Below, piece by piece: positions 31,518 through 42,932 of a stretch of 64,000 bases of DNA. The notes below the pieces were generated by a model. It was not told the origin of the DNA. It was given only the letters and a program-made list of their open reading frames with translations, and searched no databases. The DNA is from Streptomyces sp. Tue 6430. Lineage in GTDB: Bacteria; Actinomycetota; Actinomycetes; Streptomycetales; Streptomycetaceae. Made by a program: the position numbers and the translations under genes. How positions within the stretch are numbered: the first letter of the stretch is position 1; each line of letters starts with the position of its first letter. The stretch spans positions 558,001-622,000 of the forward strand of contig JAKGSH010000010.1 of the NCBI GenBank assembly GCA_021568835.1. The letters run 5' to 3'.

Positions 31518-34027
31518 TCAGCCGCGCAGCACCGCGCCCGTCCGTTCGCCCGCGAGGGCGACCGCCGCGTCCCGGGCGGCCGAGGCCTCGTCGACCGTCA
31601 GCGTCCGGTCCGCCGCGCGGAAGCGCAGGGCGTACGCGAGCGACTTCCGCCCGTCGCCCAGCTGCTCCGCGTTCTCGTAGACGTCGAACAGCCTGATCCC
31701 CTCGAGGAGTTCACCGGCGCCCTCGCGCAGCGCGGCCTCGACGTCGGCGTGCGGGACGTAGACGTCGACGACGAGCGCGACGTCCTGCGTGGCGACGGGG
31801 AACGTGGAGATGCCCGGCGCCCGGGGCGTGTCGTCGCCGACCCGCTCCAGGACGTCCAGGTCCAGCTCCATGGCCGAGGTGCGCGCGGGCAGGCCGAGGG
31901 CCTTCAGCACGCGCGGGTGCAGCTCGCCGGCGTGGCCGACGACCCGCTCGGCGCCGTCGGCGACGACCACCAGCTCGGCGCACCGGCCCGGGTGCCACGG
32001 CCCGTACTGGCCCTTGCGGACGATCAGTTCGGCGCCCGTCTCCCGGGCGACCGTCCGCGCCGCCTCGACGGCGTCGGCCCAGTCCGCCGGACGGCCCCTG
32101 CCCCACCAGCCGGCCTGTTCGCGGGCTCCCGCGAGGACGACGGCGACGTGGCGCGGCTGCTCGGGCAGCACGGCGTCGATCGCCGCGATCTCCTCGTCGG
32201 TGGGCCGGCGGTCGACCGGCAGGTGACCGGCGACGCGCTGCTCCTCGCGCGGGAGGAAGACCAGTCCGGTCTCGAAGAGGGCCAGGTCGTGCGCGCCGCG
32301 GCCGTCGTTGCGCCGCAGCGCGGCGAGCAGGCCCGGCAGCAGCGAGGTGCGGAGCGCGGGCTCCTCGTCGTTGAGCGGGTTGGTCAGCCGGACGACGCGG
32401 CGGGCCGGGTCGTCGGCGTCCAGGCCGAGCTGGTCGAAGACGTGCTCGGCGACGAACGGGTAGTTCGGCGCCTCGACGTAACCGGCACCGGCCAGCGCGC
32501 GGCCGACCCGGCGGTGCAGCCGCTGGCGGTGGGTGAGGCCGCGCCCCGCCGGGGGCTTGGGCAGCGTGGAGGGCAGGTTCTCGTAGCCCTCCAGCCGGAT
32601 GACCTCCTCGGCGAGGTCGTTGGCCTCGCCGAGGTCGGGCCGCCAGGACGGCACGGTGACGATCAGCTCGTCCTGCCCGTACACGTCGCAGCCGATCTCC
32701 TGGAGCCGGCGTACGACGGTCTCGCGGCCGTAGCCGACACCCGCGACCTTGTCCGGATGGTCGGCGGGCACGGCGACGGTGTGCGGCGCGGACGGGGCGA
32801 CGACCTCGGTGACGCCGGCCTCGGCGGTACCGCCGGCGAGCAGCACCAGCAGGTCGACCGTGCGCTGCGCGGCCGCCGACGACGCCTGCGGGTCGACGCC
32901 GCGCTCGAAGCGCTTGGACGCCTCGGAGGAGAGCTTGTGGCGGCGGGCGGTGCGGGCGACGGAGACCGCGTCGAAGTGGGCGGCCTCGATGACGACGTCG
33001 GTGGTCCCCTCGGACTCGGCGTGGTCGGCGATCTCCGTGTTGGCGCCGCCCATGACACCGGCGAGGCCGATGGGGCCGCGCTCGTCGGTGATGACCAGGT
33101 CCTCGGCGTGCAGGGTGCGCTCGACGCCGTCGAGGGTGACGAGCTTCTCGCCCTCGGCCGCGCGGCGGACGCCGATGGTGCCCTGGACCAGGGTGCGGTC
33201 GTAGGCGTGCAGGGGCTGGCCCAGCTCCATCATCACGTAGTTCGTGACGTCGACGGCGAGCGAGATCGGGCGCATGCCGACCTTCTGGAGCCGGCGCTGG
33301 AGCCAGATCGGGGAGCGCGCCTCGGGGCTCAGACCGGTGACGGTGCGGGCGGTGAAGCGGTCGCAGCCGGCCGGGTCGGAGACCTGGACGGGGTAGCCGA
33401 AGGCGTTGGGTCCGGGTACGTCGAGCAGGGCGGGGTCGCGCAGCGGCAGGCCGTAGGCGATGGCGGTCTCGCGGGCGACGCCGCGGATGGACAGACAGTC
33501 GCCGCGGTTGGCGGTGACGGCGATGTCCAGGACCTCGTCGACCAGTTCGAGCAGCTCGATGGCGTCCTTGCCGACCTCGGTCTCCGGCGGCAGCACGATG
33601 ATGCCCTTGGTGCCGTCGTCGCCCATGCCCAGCTCGTCGCTGGAGCAGATCATGCCGTGGGAGGTCCTGCCGTACGTCTTGCGCGCGGCGATGGCGAAGC
33701 CGCCGGGCAGGACCGCGCCCGGGAGGACCACGACGACCTTGTCGCCGACGGCGAAGTTGCGGGCGCCGCAGACGATCTCCTGCGGCTCGCCGGTGCCGTT
33801 GGCCTGCCCGACGTCGACGGTGCAGAAGCGGATCGGCTTCTTGAAGCCCTCCAGCTCCTCGATGGTCAGCACCTGGCCGACGACGAGGGGACCCTTGAGG
33901 TCGTGGCCGAGCTGCTCGACCGTCTCGACCTCGAGGCCGGCCGAGATGAGCCTGGCCTGGACGTCACGGCCGGTCTCGGTGGCCGGCAGGTCGACGTACT
34001 CCCGCAGCCAGGAAAGCGGGACCCGCA

Positions 34028-34028
<1 letters not shown>
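31518..34028 (-). CDS. pheT: Phenylalanine-tRNA ligase beta subunit
   Basis: 836 residues, intact. Domain order: N-terminal B1 plus EMAP-like tRNA-binding domain ([20 protein letters not shown]), B3/B4 editing domain ([11 protein letters not shown]), B5, catalytic-like core ([21 protein letters not shown]) and C-terminal anticodon-binding ferredoxin-like domain ([38 protein letters not shown]). With PheS it forms the alpha2beta2 enzyme that charges tRNA-Phe and edits tyrosine. Its ATG overlaps the pheS stop by one base (TGATG). Confidence 0.97.
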
Positions 34029-35167
<1,139 letters not shown>

Positions 35168-35279
35168 TTAGCTGGCTGAAGGTCCCCGTCACCGACTCAC
35201 TCGGAGGGCCGTCCATGGGACACAAAGGTGCCAAAGGCCGAGTCTAACGGGGTGAGGACGACGGATGCGCCCGCGGTGG

Positions 35280-36417
35280 CTAGGCCAGATAGGCCGGGGC
35301 CGCCACGGGCAACGTAAATCGGAACTCGGCGCCGCCGCCGTGGGCGCGGCCGACCGTGATGACGCCGCCGTGGGCCTCGACGATGCCCTTGACGATGTAC
35401 AGCCCGAGGCCCGTGCCGCCGCGCTTGCTGCCCCGCCAGAAGCGGGTGAAGACGCGGTTCATGGACTCCTCCGGGATGCCGGTGCCCTCGTCGCTCACGA
35501 TGACCGACGTGCCGGTGTCCTCCCCCTCGCGGGGGACGGGGCGGGCGTGACGTCAATGGTGACGGTTCCCTCGCCGTGCCGCACCGCATTTTCGATGAGG
35601 TTGCTGAGCACCTGGTCGACCTTGTCGGGGTCGGCCCACAGGGGGGGCAGCGGCTGTTCGATGCGCAGCAGGAACCGGTCGGCGGGCTGCCCGGCGGCGA
35701 CGTAGGCCTGGATGTGGCGGCCGACGGCGGCGCCCATGTCGACGGGCTGCCGGCGCACCTCCAGCCGGCCGGAGTCGATCCGGGAGATGTCGAGGAGTTC
35801 GGCGATGAGCCGGGTGACGCGGTCGGCGTCGGCGTCGACCGTCTCCAGCATCAGCCGCTTCTGGTCGTCGGTGAACCGCGTCCACTTGGCGAGGAGCGTG
35901 GCGGTGAACCCCTTCACGGAGGTGAGGGGGAACGCAGCTCGTGGGCGACGGTGGCGATCAGCTCGGCGTGACTGCGCTCGGTGCGGCGGCGGGCCTCGGT
36001 GTCGCGGAGGGAGACGACGACGCGGCGGACGGGGCCGGTGGGCTCGCCGCGGACGTACCGGGCGGAGGCGAGGACCTCACGCCCGCCGGGCAGCAGCAGG
36101 TTGCGTTCGGGCTGGCCCACCCGGATGGCGAGTCCGCTGTAGGGGTCGGTCAGCTGCCACCAGCGGCGGCCTTCGAGGTCCTCCAGCGGCAGGGCCTTGT
36201 CGAGCCGCTGCCCGAGCGCTTCGGCGGCGGGAACGGCGGTGATGCGCTCGGCGGCGGCGTTGAAACAGACGACGTACCCGTGCTCGTCGGCGACGACCAG
36301 CCCGTCGGGCAGGTCGTCGGGGTCGATGCCGAGTCCGGTGAGGTCACCGGCCGGCCGGGCCGCGGGCGGGCGCCCCGGTCCCCTGGCTCCCGGTGCGCTG
36401 CTCGTGCCGACACCCAT
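35280..36417 (-). CDS. Soluble PAS-domain sensor histidine kinase (two frame breaks)
   Basis: An N-terminal PAS domain (LPDGLVVADEHGYVVCFNAA; about residues 35-140) leads to an H-box ATVAHELRSPLTSVKGF with the phospho-acceptor His, N-box NLIENAVRHGEG, and G boxes SDEGTGIPEE and GGTGLGLYIVKGIVEAHGG. There is no membrane segment or signal peptide, so it senses a cytoplasmic cue. No response regulator is adjacent (orphan). The frame breaks near 35930 (CCCCC run) and 35523; restored length is about 379 residues. ATG at 36417 follows GAGGTGAGG. Confidence 0.85.
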
Positions 36418-36471
36418 CCCCGTACCTCACCTCCCGTCCTCCCGGAAGAGGCCCCCGAGCTGGTCACCCTA

Positions 36472-37320
36472 CTAGCTGTCGGTGACGGAGCGGCACCCTC
36501 CGGAGGCGCGCTGTGCACGGGCCGACGCGTAGAGACATACGGCCGCGGCGGTCGCGAGGTTCAGACTCTCGGCCTTCCCGTGGATCGGGACGCGGACGAC
36601 GGCGTCGGCGAGGTCCCGGGTCTCCTCGGGCAGCCCCCAGGCCTCGTTGCCGAAGACCCACGCGGTGGGCCCGCCCATGGTGCCCTTGTCCAGTTCGTCG
36701 TCGAGGTCGTCCCGGCCGGCGCCGTCGGCGGCGAGGACGCGCACCCCGGCGTCCCTGAGCCCGGCGACGGCCCGCTCGACGGGGACGCCGACGGCGACCG
36801 GCAGGTGGAACAGCGATCCGACCGAGGCCCGTACGGCCTTGGGGTTGTACAGGTCGACGGAGGCGTCGGTGAGGACGACGGCGTCGGCGCCGGCCGCGTC
36901 GGCGCAGCGCAGGACGGTGCCGGCGTTGCCGGGGTCGCGGACGTGCGCGAGGACGGCGACGAGCCGGGGGCGGGCGGCGAGGACGTCGTCGAAGGGGGTG
37001 TCGACGAAGCGGCACACGCCCACGAGGCCCTGCGGGGTGACGGTGGTGGAGATGTCCTCGATGACTTGCTCGTCGGCGAGGTGGACGCGGGCGCCGGCGT
37101 CCCGGGCCTCGCCGACGATGCCGGCGTGGCGCTCCGCGGCCTCGGGGGTGGCGAACAGCTCCACGAGGGTGTCGCCGTGGGCGGCGGCCTCCCGTACGGC
37201 CTGCGGGCCCTCCGCGAGGAACAGCCGCTCCTTCCCCCGGAAGTTGCGTCGCGCGAGGCGCCTGGCGGCCAGGACGCGGGCGGAACGGGGGGAGATCAGG
37301 TCGGGGGTGGCGGGGGGCAT
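36472..37320 (-). CDS. TrmH/SpoU family RNA 2'-O-methyltransferase
   Basis: 282 residues. An N-terminal substrate-binding domain (RRNFRGKERLFLAEGPQAVREA) is followed by the SPOUT knot: motif 1 VRDPGNAGTVLRCADAAGAD, motif 2 WVFGNEAWGLPEE, motif 3 SLNLATAAAVCLYASARA. It methylates a ribose in rRNA or tRNA using SAM; the target site is not predictable. It sits between the rplT operon and the histidine kinase on the same strand, after the rplT terminator. Confidence 0.9.
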   Translation of the reverse strand: MPPATPDLISPRSARVLAARRLARRNFRGKERLFLAEGPQAVREAAAHGDTLVELFATPEAAERHAGIVGEARDAGARVHLADEQVIEDISTTVTPQGLVGVCRFVDTPFDDVLAARPRLVAVLAHVRDPGNAGTVLRCADAAGADAVVLTDASVDLYNPKAVRASVGSLFHLPVAVGVPVERAVAGLRDAGVRVLAADGAGRDDLDDELDKGTMGGPTAWVFGNEAWGLPEETRDLADAVVRVPIHGKAESLNLATAAAVCLYASARAQRASGGCRSVTDS

Positions 37321-37389
37321 CGGGGTTCACCTTCGGTGGGTCGACGGGGGTCGGGACGGGGCCCGGTGTTCTCGCCCCGGGGCGGACGC

Positions 37390-37426
37390 ACTCGGACCCG
37401 CAGGCGGGTGGCCTGCGGGTCCGAGT
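37390..37426 (-). terminator. Terminator of infC-rpmI-rplT
   Basis: A perfect 16-bp stem (37390-37405 with 37411-37426) and 5-nt loop lie 30 bp past the rplT stop. Confidence 0.8.
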
Positions 37427-37456
37427 CATGTCACTTCCGGCTCAGCCGGCGCGGCG

Positions 37457-37840
37457 TCACGCAGCCTTCGGCGCGTTCACGTCCGACGGCAGCGCCTTCT
37501 GGGCGACCTCGACGAGCGCGGCGAACGCGGTCGGGTCGTTGACTGCCAGCTCGGCCAGGATCTTGCGGTCGACCTCGATGCTCGCGGCGTTCAGACCCTG
37601 GATGAAGCGGTTGTACGTGATGCCGTTGGCGCGGGCAGCGGCGTTGATGCGCTGGATCCACAGCCGACGGAAGTCGCCCTTGCGCTTCTTGCGGTCGTTG
37701 TAGTTGTAGACCAGCGAGTGGGTGACCTGCTCCTTGGCCTTGCGGTACAGGCGCGAACGCTGACCGCGGTAGCCGGAGGCCGCCTCGAGGATCGCCCGGC
37801 GCTTCTTGTGGGCGTTGACTGCCCGCTTGACGCGTGCCAC
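37457..37840 (-). CDS. rplT: 50S ribosomal protein L20
   Basis: 127 residues, complete and highly conserved: [47 protein letters not shown] segment ([20 protein letters not shown]) and the C-terminal globular domain. It binds 23S rRNA domain II and is needed early in 50S assembly. Last gene of infC-rpmI-rplT. Confidence 0.98.
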   Translation of the reverse strand: MARVKRAVNAHKKRRAILEAASGYRGQRSRLYRKAKEQVTHSLVYNYNDRKKRKGDFRRLWIQRINAAARANGITYNRFIQGLNAASIEVDRKILAELAVNDPTAFAALVEVAQKALPSDVNAPKAA

Positions 37841-37940
37841 TTTTTAACTCCTTGTAGCGGGGCCGCGGTGGGGACTCACACGGCCCGGAAACGATTGGGT
37901 CCCGGTTCAGACGTACGTACGGCGGCGAGGCGCCCGTACG

Positions 37941-38135
37941 TCACTTGCCGAGAAGCTTCTTGATCTTCTTGGCGTCGCCCGGGGCCATCTCGGCGTTGCC
38001 GGTGAGGCGACGCGTCAGGCGCGACGACTTGTGCTCGAGCAGGTGGCGCTTGCCGGCGCGCTCACGGAGCACCTTGCCGGAGCCGGTGATCTTGAAGCGC
38101 TTGCTGGCACCGCTGTGCGACTTGTTCTTCGGCAT
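37941..38135 (-). CDS. rpmI: 50S ribosomal protein L35
   Basis: 64 residues: [20 protein letters not shown] then [16 protein letters not shown], the invariant L35 pattern. The ATG at 38135 follows a GAGGAGA ribosome site. It is 100 bp upstream of rplT and about 107 bp downstream of infC. Confidence 0.98.
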   Translation of the reverse strand: MPKNKSHSGASKRFKITGSGKVLRERAGKRHLLEHKSSRLTRRLTGNAEMAPGDAKKIKKLLGK

Positions 38136-38242
38136 AGCGCCGTTCTCTCCTCGTCGGTGGCGCTCCGGTGCCCGGTCGTGAAACCGGGCACAGGTGGAGC
38201 GTCGCTTGTATCGGTTACGTCCTGGGACTGACGTCCCGGGGG

Positions 38243-38920
38243 TCACGCCTCGGCGGAAGCCTCGGCGGACTCGGACGGCACGGAGTCCCCGGAATCCTCG
38301 GCGTTCACGGCGTCGGAATCCGCGGCGTTCTGCGAGCGGCCCGGGTTGGCCTTCGCTTCGGCCTTGCGGGCCTCCTGGGCCTGACGTGCCTCGGCCATCG
38401 CCTCGGTCTTCTTCTTGTGCGGACCGAGAACCATGATCATGTTGCGGCCGTCCTGCTTCGGGTTCGACTCGATGAACCCGAGGTCCTGGACGTCCTCCGC
38501 CAGGCGCTGCAGCAGTCGGTAGCCCAGCTCGGGCCGGGACTGCTCGCGACCACGGAACATGATCGTGATCTTGACCTTGTCGCCCTGCTTGAGGAACCGG
38601 ACGACGTGACCCTTCTTGGTGTCATAGTCGTGCGGGTCGATCTTCGGCCGGAGCTTCATCTCCTTGATGACCGTGTGCGCCTGGTTCTTGCGCGCCTCAC
38701 GGGCCTTCATGGCCGACTCGTACTTGAACTTCCCGTAGTCCATGAGCTTGCAGACCGGCGGGCGGGCGGTTGCCGCGACCTCGACCAGGTCCAGGTCGTA
38801 CTCCTGCGCAAGCTCCAGTGCCTTCGCGAGCGGCACGATGCCGACCTGCTCACCACTGGGACCGACAAGTCGCACCTCGGGAACGCGAATCCGGTCGTTG
38901 ATACGGGGCTCGGCGCTGAT
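38243..38920 (-). CDS. infC: Translation initiation factor IF-3 (probable AUC start)
   Basis: 225 residues from ATC 38920 ([20 protein letters not shown]). The N-domain is followed by the linker and C-domain ([56 protein letters not shown]), plus an acidic Ala/Ser/Glu tail of about 45 residues beyond the E. coli form. A perfect GAGGAGG lies 4 nt before the ATC, while the in-frame GTG at 38944 has no ribosome site and would place GAGGAGG inside the gene. IF-3 genes elsewhere use AUU/AUC starts so that IF-3 represses itself. It heads infC-rpmI-rplT. Confidence 0.9.
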   Translation of the reverse strand: MSAEPRINDRIRVPEVRLVGPSGEQVGIVPLAKALELAQEYDLDLVEVAATARPPVCKLMDYGKFKYESAMKAREARKNQAHTVIKEMKLRPKIDPHDYDTKKGHVVRFLKQGDKVKITIMFRGREQSRPELGYRLLQRLAEDVQDLGFIESNPKQDGRNMIMVLGPHKKKTEAMAEARQAQEARKAEAKANPGRSQNAADSDAVNAEDSGDSVPSESAEASAEA

Positions 38921-39327
38921 GGATCCTCCTCGGTAGCACCACACGGCAGTCTGGCGAACGGCCGCGTAACGTCTGTGTTCGATTGGTTGATAACCACGCC
39001 GAAGCACAAAAAATGCCCCGAACGATCACACGCGGGGCTCCAAGCACTACCGGAGCACCGCCACGAGGACCGCGGGGCGCACTACCGGGCGACTCCATCG
39101 TCCGTACGGAACGATGGTGGCCGCCTGACCGGGGTGACCCGCCGCCCCGGAGGGTGGTCGGGTGGGAGTTCGGAGCCTCCACTTGTGGGCCGGATCCGCC
39201 TGCTGAGGGGCACGCGTGTCCGACCGGTCGTTACACGAGATTAGCAGCTCGTTCACGCGTGCGCGAATCCGGTGTCCGCCGCCTCCTGCTGTCAAGGGGG
39301 CGTGCGGCGGGCCCTATCGTGTGGGGC
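38921..39327 (-). promoter_or_regulatory. Long infC leader and divergent promoter region
   Basis: 407 bp separate infC from the divergent DUF1844 gene. On the infC strand a TAATCT hexamer near 39243-39238 is a possible -10, giving a leader of about 300 nt. The leader contains a 7-bp stem at 39095-39117 (CCATCGT/ACGATGG), an intrinsic-terminator-like hairpin at 39008-39038, and the GAGGAGG site of infC. No tRNA or coding frame was recognised. Confidence 0.55.
39008..39038 (-). terminator. Attenuator-like intrinsic terminator in the infC leader
   Basis: On the minus strand GCCCCG-(12 nt)-CGGGGC is followed by ATTTTTT, the only T-tailed hairpin noticed in the window, about 90 nt before the infC start and after the likely promoter. 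This position suits conditional termination of infC-rpmI-rplT, by analogy with the L20-controlled leader of Bacillus. Confidence 0.55.
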
Positions 39328-39705
39328 ATGAGTGAGACCTCCCCCTCGGACAGCCCCGAGCCCTCCGGCACCGCCGGTTTCGACGAGATGACCCGCGACA
39401 TCGCCGAGGTCCCGGCGGTCGAGGTGATCGTGACGGTCGCCGTCAACCTGATGAGCGCGTCCGCCGTGAAGCTCGGCCTCACCGAGGAGGGCGACAAGTA
39501 CAAGGACCTGGACGAGGCCCGCAAGCTGATCACCGCCCTCGCCGGCCTGCTGGACGCGAGCACGACCGAGATCAGCTCCTTCCACGCGGCACCGCTGCGC
39601 GACGGTCTGAAGTCGCTCCAGCTCGCCTTCCGCGAGGCCTCGATCGTCCCGGACGAGCCGGGCCAGGGCCCGGGCGAGAAGTACACCGGGCCGGTCTACG
39701 GCTGA
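39328..39705 (+). CDS. DUF1844 domain protein
   Basis: 125 residues: a Pro/Ser N-terminus, then AEVPAVEVIVTVAVNLMSAS, KLGLTEEGDKYKDLDEARKL and ITALAGLLDAS, the DUF1844 helical pattern seen next to infC in many actinobacteria. Function unknown. The ATG at 39328 is the first start before the conserved part. It is divergent from infC and convergent with the SseB-like gene. Confidence 0.85.
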   Translation: MSETSPSDSPEPSGTAGFDEMTRDIAEVPAVEVIVTVAVNLMSASAVKLGLTEEGDKYKDLDEARKLITALAGLLDASTTEISSFHAAPLRDGLKSLQLAFREASIVPDEPGQGPGEKYTGPVYG

Positions 39706-39711
39706 GGCTCG

Positions 39712-40443
39712 TCAGTCGCGCAGGTAGAGGGGCTCGCCCGGAGGGGTGGTTCCGGCCGGCAGGAGTGCCAGGTCGAGGCCGCGCACCAGGCGGGCCCTCA
39801 GTGTCTCGTCGGCGGCGATGCGCTCCGCCACGGCCCGCGCGGCCTCGGCGGGAGCGGCGTCGGGGGCCAGGACGAGGGCGAGGGTGCCGTCGGAGGGGCC
39901 GGGCACCAGGTGGGCGCGCAGGACGGCCGGTTCGGCGGCCACCGCGGCCCGTACCGCGTCGACGACCGCCGGGTCGGCCAGCGGGTCCGTCGTGGTGCGG
40001 CCCTCGGCGAGCGCCAGCAGCGCGGGCCCCGTCAGTTCGAAGGCGACCGGCCCGGCCATGTCGAGGACGACCGTGTCGGCCTTCTCGTGCGCGGCCGCCC
40101 GCAGGGCCTGGTGCAGGGGCACGGCGACGGGGCGCGCCTTCGGGTCCCAGCGGGCGAGGGACGCGATGGAGGTGAAGGCCGGCAGCGCCGTGCGGTCCCC
40201 CGCCTTCAGGGTCGGTACGGCCATGTCGCTGGTCTTCTCGCGGCGCAGTCCGTTCTCGTCCTCCTCGACCTCCCCGAGGACAGCGACGACGGGGACGAGC
40301 AGCCGGGCGCCCTCCAGCGCCTCCAGTACGGGTCCCACGGCGGTGCGGTCCTCGGCCCAGGCGGCGAGCGCCGCGCTCAGCACGGGGTCGGCGGAGCCGT
40401 CGTCGTCGGAGAAACCGGGGTCGGGAATGTTCTTGTTCGCCAC
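39712..40443 (-). CDS. SseB family protein
   Basis: 243 residues from GTG 40443 (VANKNIPDPGFSDDDGSADP). The SseB N-terminal domain pattern is visible: RLLVPVVAVLGEVEEDENGL, MAVPTLKAGDRTALPAFTSI and RAAAHEKADTVVLDMAGP. The family has no firm biochemical function. It ends six bases from the convergent DUF1844 gene. Confidence 0.8.
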   Translation of the reverse strand: MANKNIPDPGFSDDDGSADPVLSAALAAWAEDRTAVGPVLEALEGARLLVPVVAVLGEVEEDENGLRREKTSDMAVPTLKAGDRTALPAFTSIASLARWDPKARPVAVPLHQALRAAAHEKADTVVLDMAGPVAFELTGPALLALAEGRTTTDPLADPAVVDAVRAAVAAEPAVLRAHLVPGPSDGTLALVLAPDAAPAEAARAVAERIAADETLRARLVRGLDLALLPAGTTPPGEPLYLRD

Positions 40444-40593
40444 GGTCACCGACCCTATCGGGGGGAAACCGCCCGCCTTGCGGGGGGCCGGAAACACGGC
40501 GGTGACCGCTCTCACGGGTTTCTCAGAAAGCCCTGACACACCTTTAACCCGGATCTGACGGGGCGCACAGTCGGCGCCTCCAGCATCACGGGC

Positions 40594-41601
40594 ATGCAGT
40601 CCTCCAGAGCACGCCGCGGCAGCCGCGCTCGTCCGTCCGGGCGCCGTCCCCTTCTCTCCTGCGCGCTCGCCTCCGTGGCCGTGCTCGGTGCCTCGGCGGC
40701 CGGGACGGTGTATGTGAAGGCCCAGGCGCACCCGGGTCCCGGCGCCGTATCGTCGACGGCACCGTCGCCCTCGGCGTCGGTGCCGTCGACGGCGAGCGGG
40801 GAGGCATCGGTGGAGTCCGTGATCCGGTCCGGGTCCACGTCCGGTTCCGAGGCCGGGTCCGGGTCCGGGTCCGGGTCCGTGGTCGACCGCGACGCCCTGC
40901 TGGCGAAGGCGATGGCCTCGGTGGCCGTGCCGGACGCCGCCGCGGTCTCGGTGGCCGTGCTCGACGTGGAGTCCGGGCAGAGCGCCGTCCACGGCACCGG
41001 TGCCTTCGACACGGCGAGCATCGTCAAGGTGGACATCCTGGCGGCGCTGCTGCTCCGGGCGCAGGACGCCGGCCGGCGCCTCACGGCCCGGGAGAAGGCG
41101 TACGCGACCGCGATGATCGAGGACAGCGACAACGCCTCGGCGACCGCGCTGTGGAACTCCATCGGCGGCGCGGCGGGGCTCGACGCGGCGAACCTGCGGT
41201 TCGGACTCACCGGCACCCGGGGCGGCGACGGCGCGCTGTGGGGGCTGACCCGGACCACCGCGGCCGACCAGCTGACGCTGCTGCGGCAGGTCTTCGGCAC
41301 CGCGTCGGCGCTGGACGAGGCCTCGAGGACGTACCTCCGGTCGCTGATGGGGCAGATCGCGGCGGACCAGAGCTGGGGGGTCTCGGCCGTCGCCGACGGG
41401 TCGGCGTGGGCGCTGAAGAACGGCTGGTTGCCGCGTACGGCGACGGGGCTGTGGGACGTCAACAGCATCGGGCGGGTGACGTCCGGCGGGCGGGACTACC
41501 TGGTGGCCGTGCTGTCGGACGGCAACCGGACGCAGGCCGAGGGGATCGCGCTGGTGGAAGCGGCGGCCGGGGCGGCGCTGTCGGCCTTCACGGACGCCTG
41601 A
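40594..41601 (+). CDS. Secreted serine hydrolase, class A beta-lactamase-like fold
   Basis: 335 residues. A signal or anchor (LLSCALASVAVLGASAAGTV) is followed by a Ser/Gly/Pro-rich linker to about residue 97 and a penicillin-recognising domain. SxxK is TASIVKVDIL, SDN is IEDSDNASATAL, and the third element is AWALKNGWLP in place of KTG. The K-N-G change and the long linker point to a cell-surface peptidoglycan hydrolase or carboxypeptidase rather than a true beta-lactamase. Convergent with the mycosin gene. Confidence 0.8.
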   Translation: MQSSRARRGSRARPSGRRPLLSCALASVAVLGASAAGTVYVKAQAHPGPGAVSSTAPSPSASVPSTASGEASVESVIRSGSTSGSEAGSGSGSGSVVDRDALLAKAMASVAVPDAAAVSVAVLDVESGQSAVHGTGAFDTASIVKVDILAALLLRAQDAGRRLTAREKAYATAMIEDSDNASATALWNSIGGAAGLDAANLRFGLTGTRGGDGALWGLTRTTAADQLTLLRQVFGTASALDEASRTYLRSLMGQIAADQSWGVSAVADGSAWALKNGWLPRTATGLWDVNSIGRVTSGGRDYLVAVLSDGNRTQAEGIALVEAAAGAALSAFTDA

Positions 41602-41730
41602 CTCGAGCGGACCGGTCCGGGGCCGGGCGGGCCGGACGGGCGTTGTCCGGGGCCGGGCGGGTGATGCCCAGGGGCCAAGCGGGCCCGGCGGGCGTTGTCC
41701 GGCGGGCGTTGTCCGGCGGGAGAACGGCGT

Positions 41731-42932
41731 CTACAGGACGTCGTACTGCTGCTGCCCGTCCTCGCGGTCGCGGGTGCGGCGGCCCCGCCACAGGATCACC
41801 GCGGCCACCAGCAGCACTCCCCGGTGCCGCCCGCGAGCGGACCGGCCCAGCCGGAGGCGGCGTCCTCGGCCTTCCTCTCGTCCGGGCCGGGGCCGAAGTA
41901 CTCCTCGCCGTACGCCGCCGCCCGCAGGCCCTCGGGTTCGAGGCCGGCGGCGGCCTCGATCGCGGCGGCCGGGTCGATGAAGCCGAAGCCGCGGGAGTCG
42001 TCGCGGCCGCCGGTGGGGGAGTTGCGGGCGGTGTCCTCCAGCAGCTTCTTGATCTGCGCCGGGGTCAGGTCGGGGTGGGCGGCCTTGACGAGGGCGGCCG
42101 CGCCGGAGACGAAGGCCGCCGCGGCGGAGGTTCCCCAGCCCTCGTAGTACTTGTGGTCGGGGTCGGCGATGACGACGTCGACGCCGGGGGCGCTCACCGT
42201 GGCGTACCAGCGGCGGGTGGAGAAGGAGGCGCGGGTGCCGTAGCGGTCGACGGCGGTCGCGGCGATGACGCCCGGGTAGGCCGCCGGGTAGGAGATGTGG
42301 TCGCCCTTCTCGCCGCCGTTGCCGGCCGAGGCGACGACGACCGAGCCCTTCTTCAGCGCGTACTGGACGGCCTCGTCCTCGGCGGGTTCGGGGTGGGCCG
42401 ACGCGGAGTCGTCGCCGAGGGAGAGGTTGATGACGTCGGCGCCCTGGTCGGCGGCCCAGCGGATGCCTTCGGCGAGGGCGTTGCCGCGGGTGTTGCGGGC
42501 TTTGGCGCGGGACGGGTCGCCGTCCTCCAGGATCACCCGGACGGGCAGGATCTTCGCCTCCGGGGCGATGCCCATGACGCCGTCGCCGTTGCCGTAGCCA
42601 TGGCCGTGACCGGCGATGATGCCGGCCATCGCGGTGCCGTGGCGGGCCCAGGCGCGGTCGCCGGGCCCGGCTCCGAAGCCGACCATGTCCCTGCCGGTCA
42701 GGACGTTGCCGTCGAGGTCCGGGTGGTCGGCCTCGACGCCGGTGTCCAGGACCGCGACGGTGATGCCCCCGCCCTTGGTGGTCCGCCAGACCTCCTCGGT
42801 GCGCAGGGCCTCCAGTGCCCACTGCTTGGCCCGGATGCCGTCCGCGTACGCGGCGGTGGGCGGCACCAGGGCGACCGCGGCGGCCAGCAGACAGCCCAGC
42901 ACACCGGCCCGGCGGGCACCGCGCCCGCTCAT
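41731..42932 (-). CDS. Mycosin-like S8 serine protease (frameshifted near the C-terminus)
   Basis: About 400 residues. Signal peptide (GVLGCLLAAAVALVPPTAAYA), then subtilisin domain with Asp in VAVLDTGVEADHPDL, His in ARHGTAMAGIIAGHG and Ser in GWGTSAAAAFVSGAAALV. A C-terminal membrane helix (VLLVAAVILW) anchors it with a basic tail. This is the mycosin architecture of type VII secretion loci, but no EccC, EccD or WXG100 gene is nearby. The frame breaks near 41820, just before the helix. ATG overlaps the stop of the upstream proline-rich membrane protein by four bases. Confidence 0.85.

Noticed and set aside
41638..41716. Three GGGCGTTGTCCGG repeats between the serine hydrolase and mycosin genes
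   Set aside because: Short, irregularly spaced copies in a GC-rich 3' junction, with no dyad or context to assign a role.
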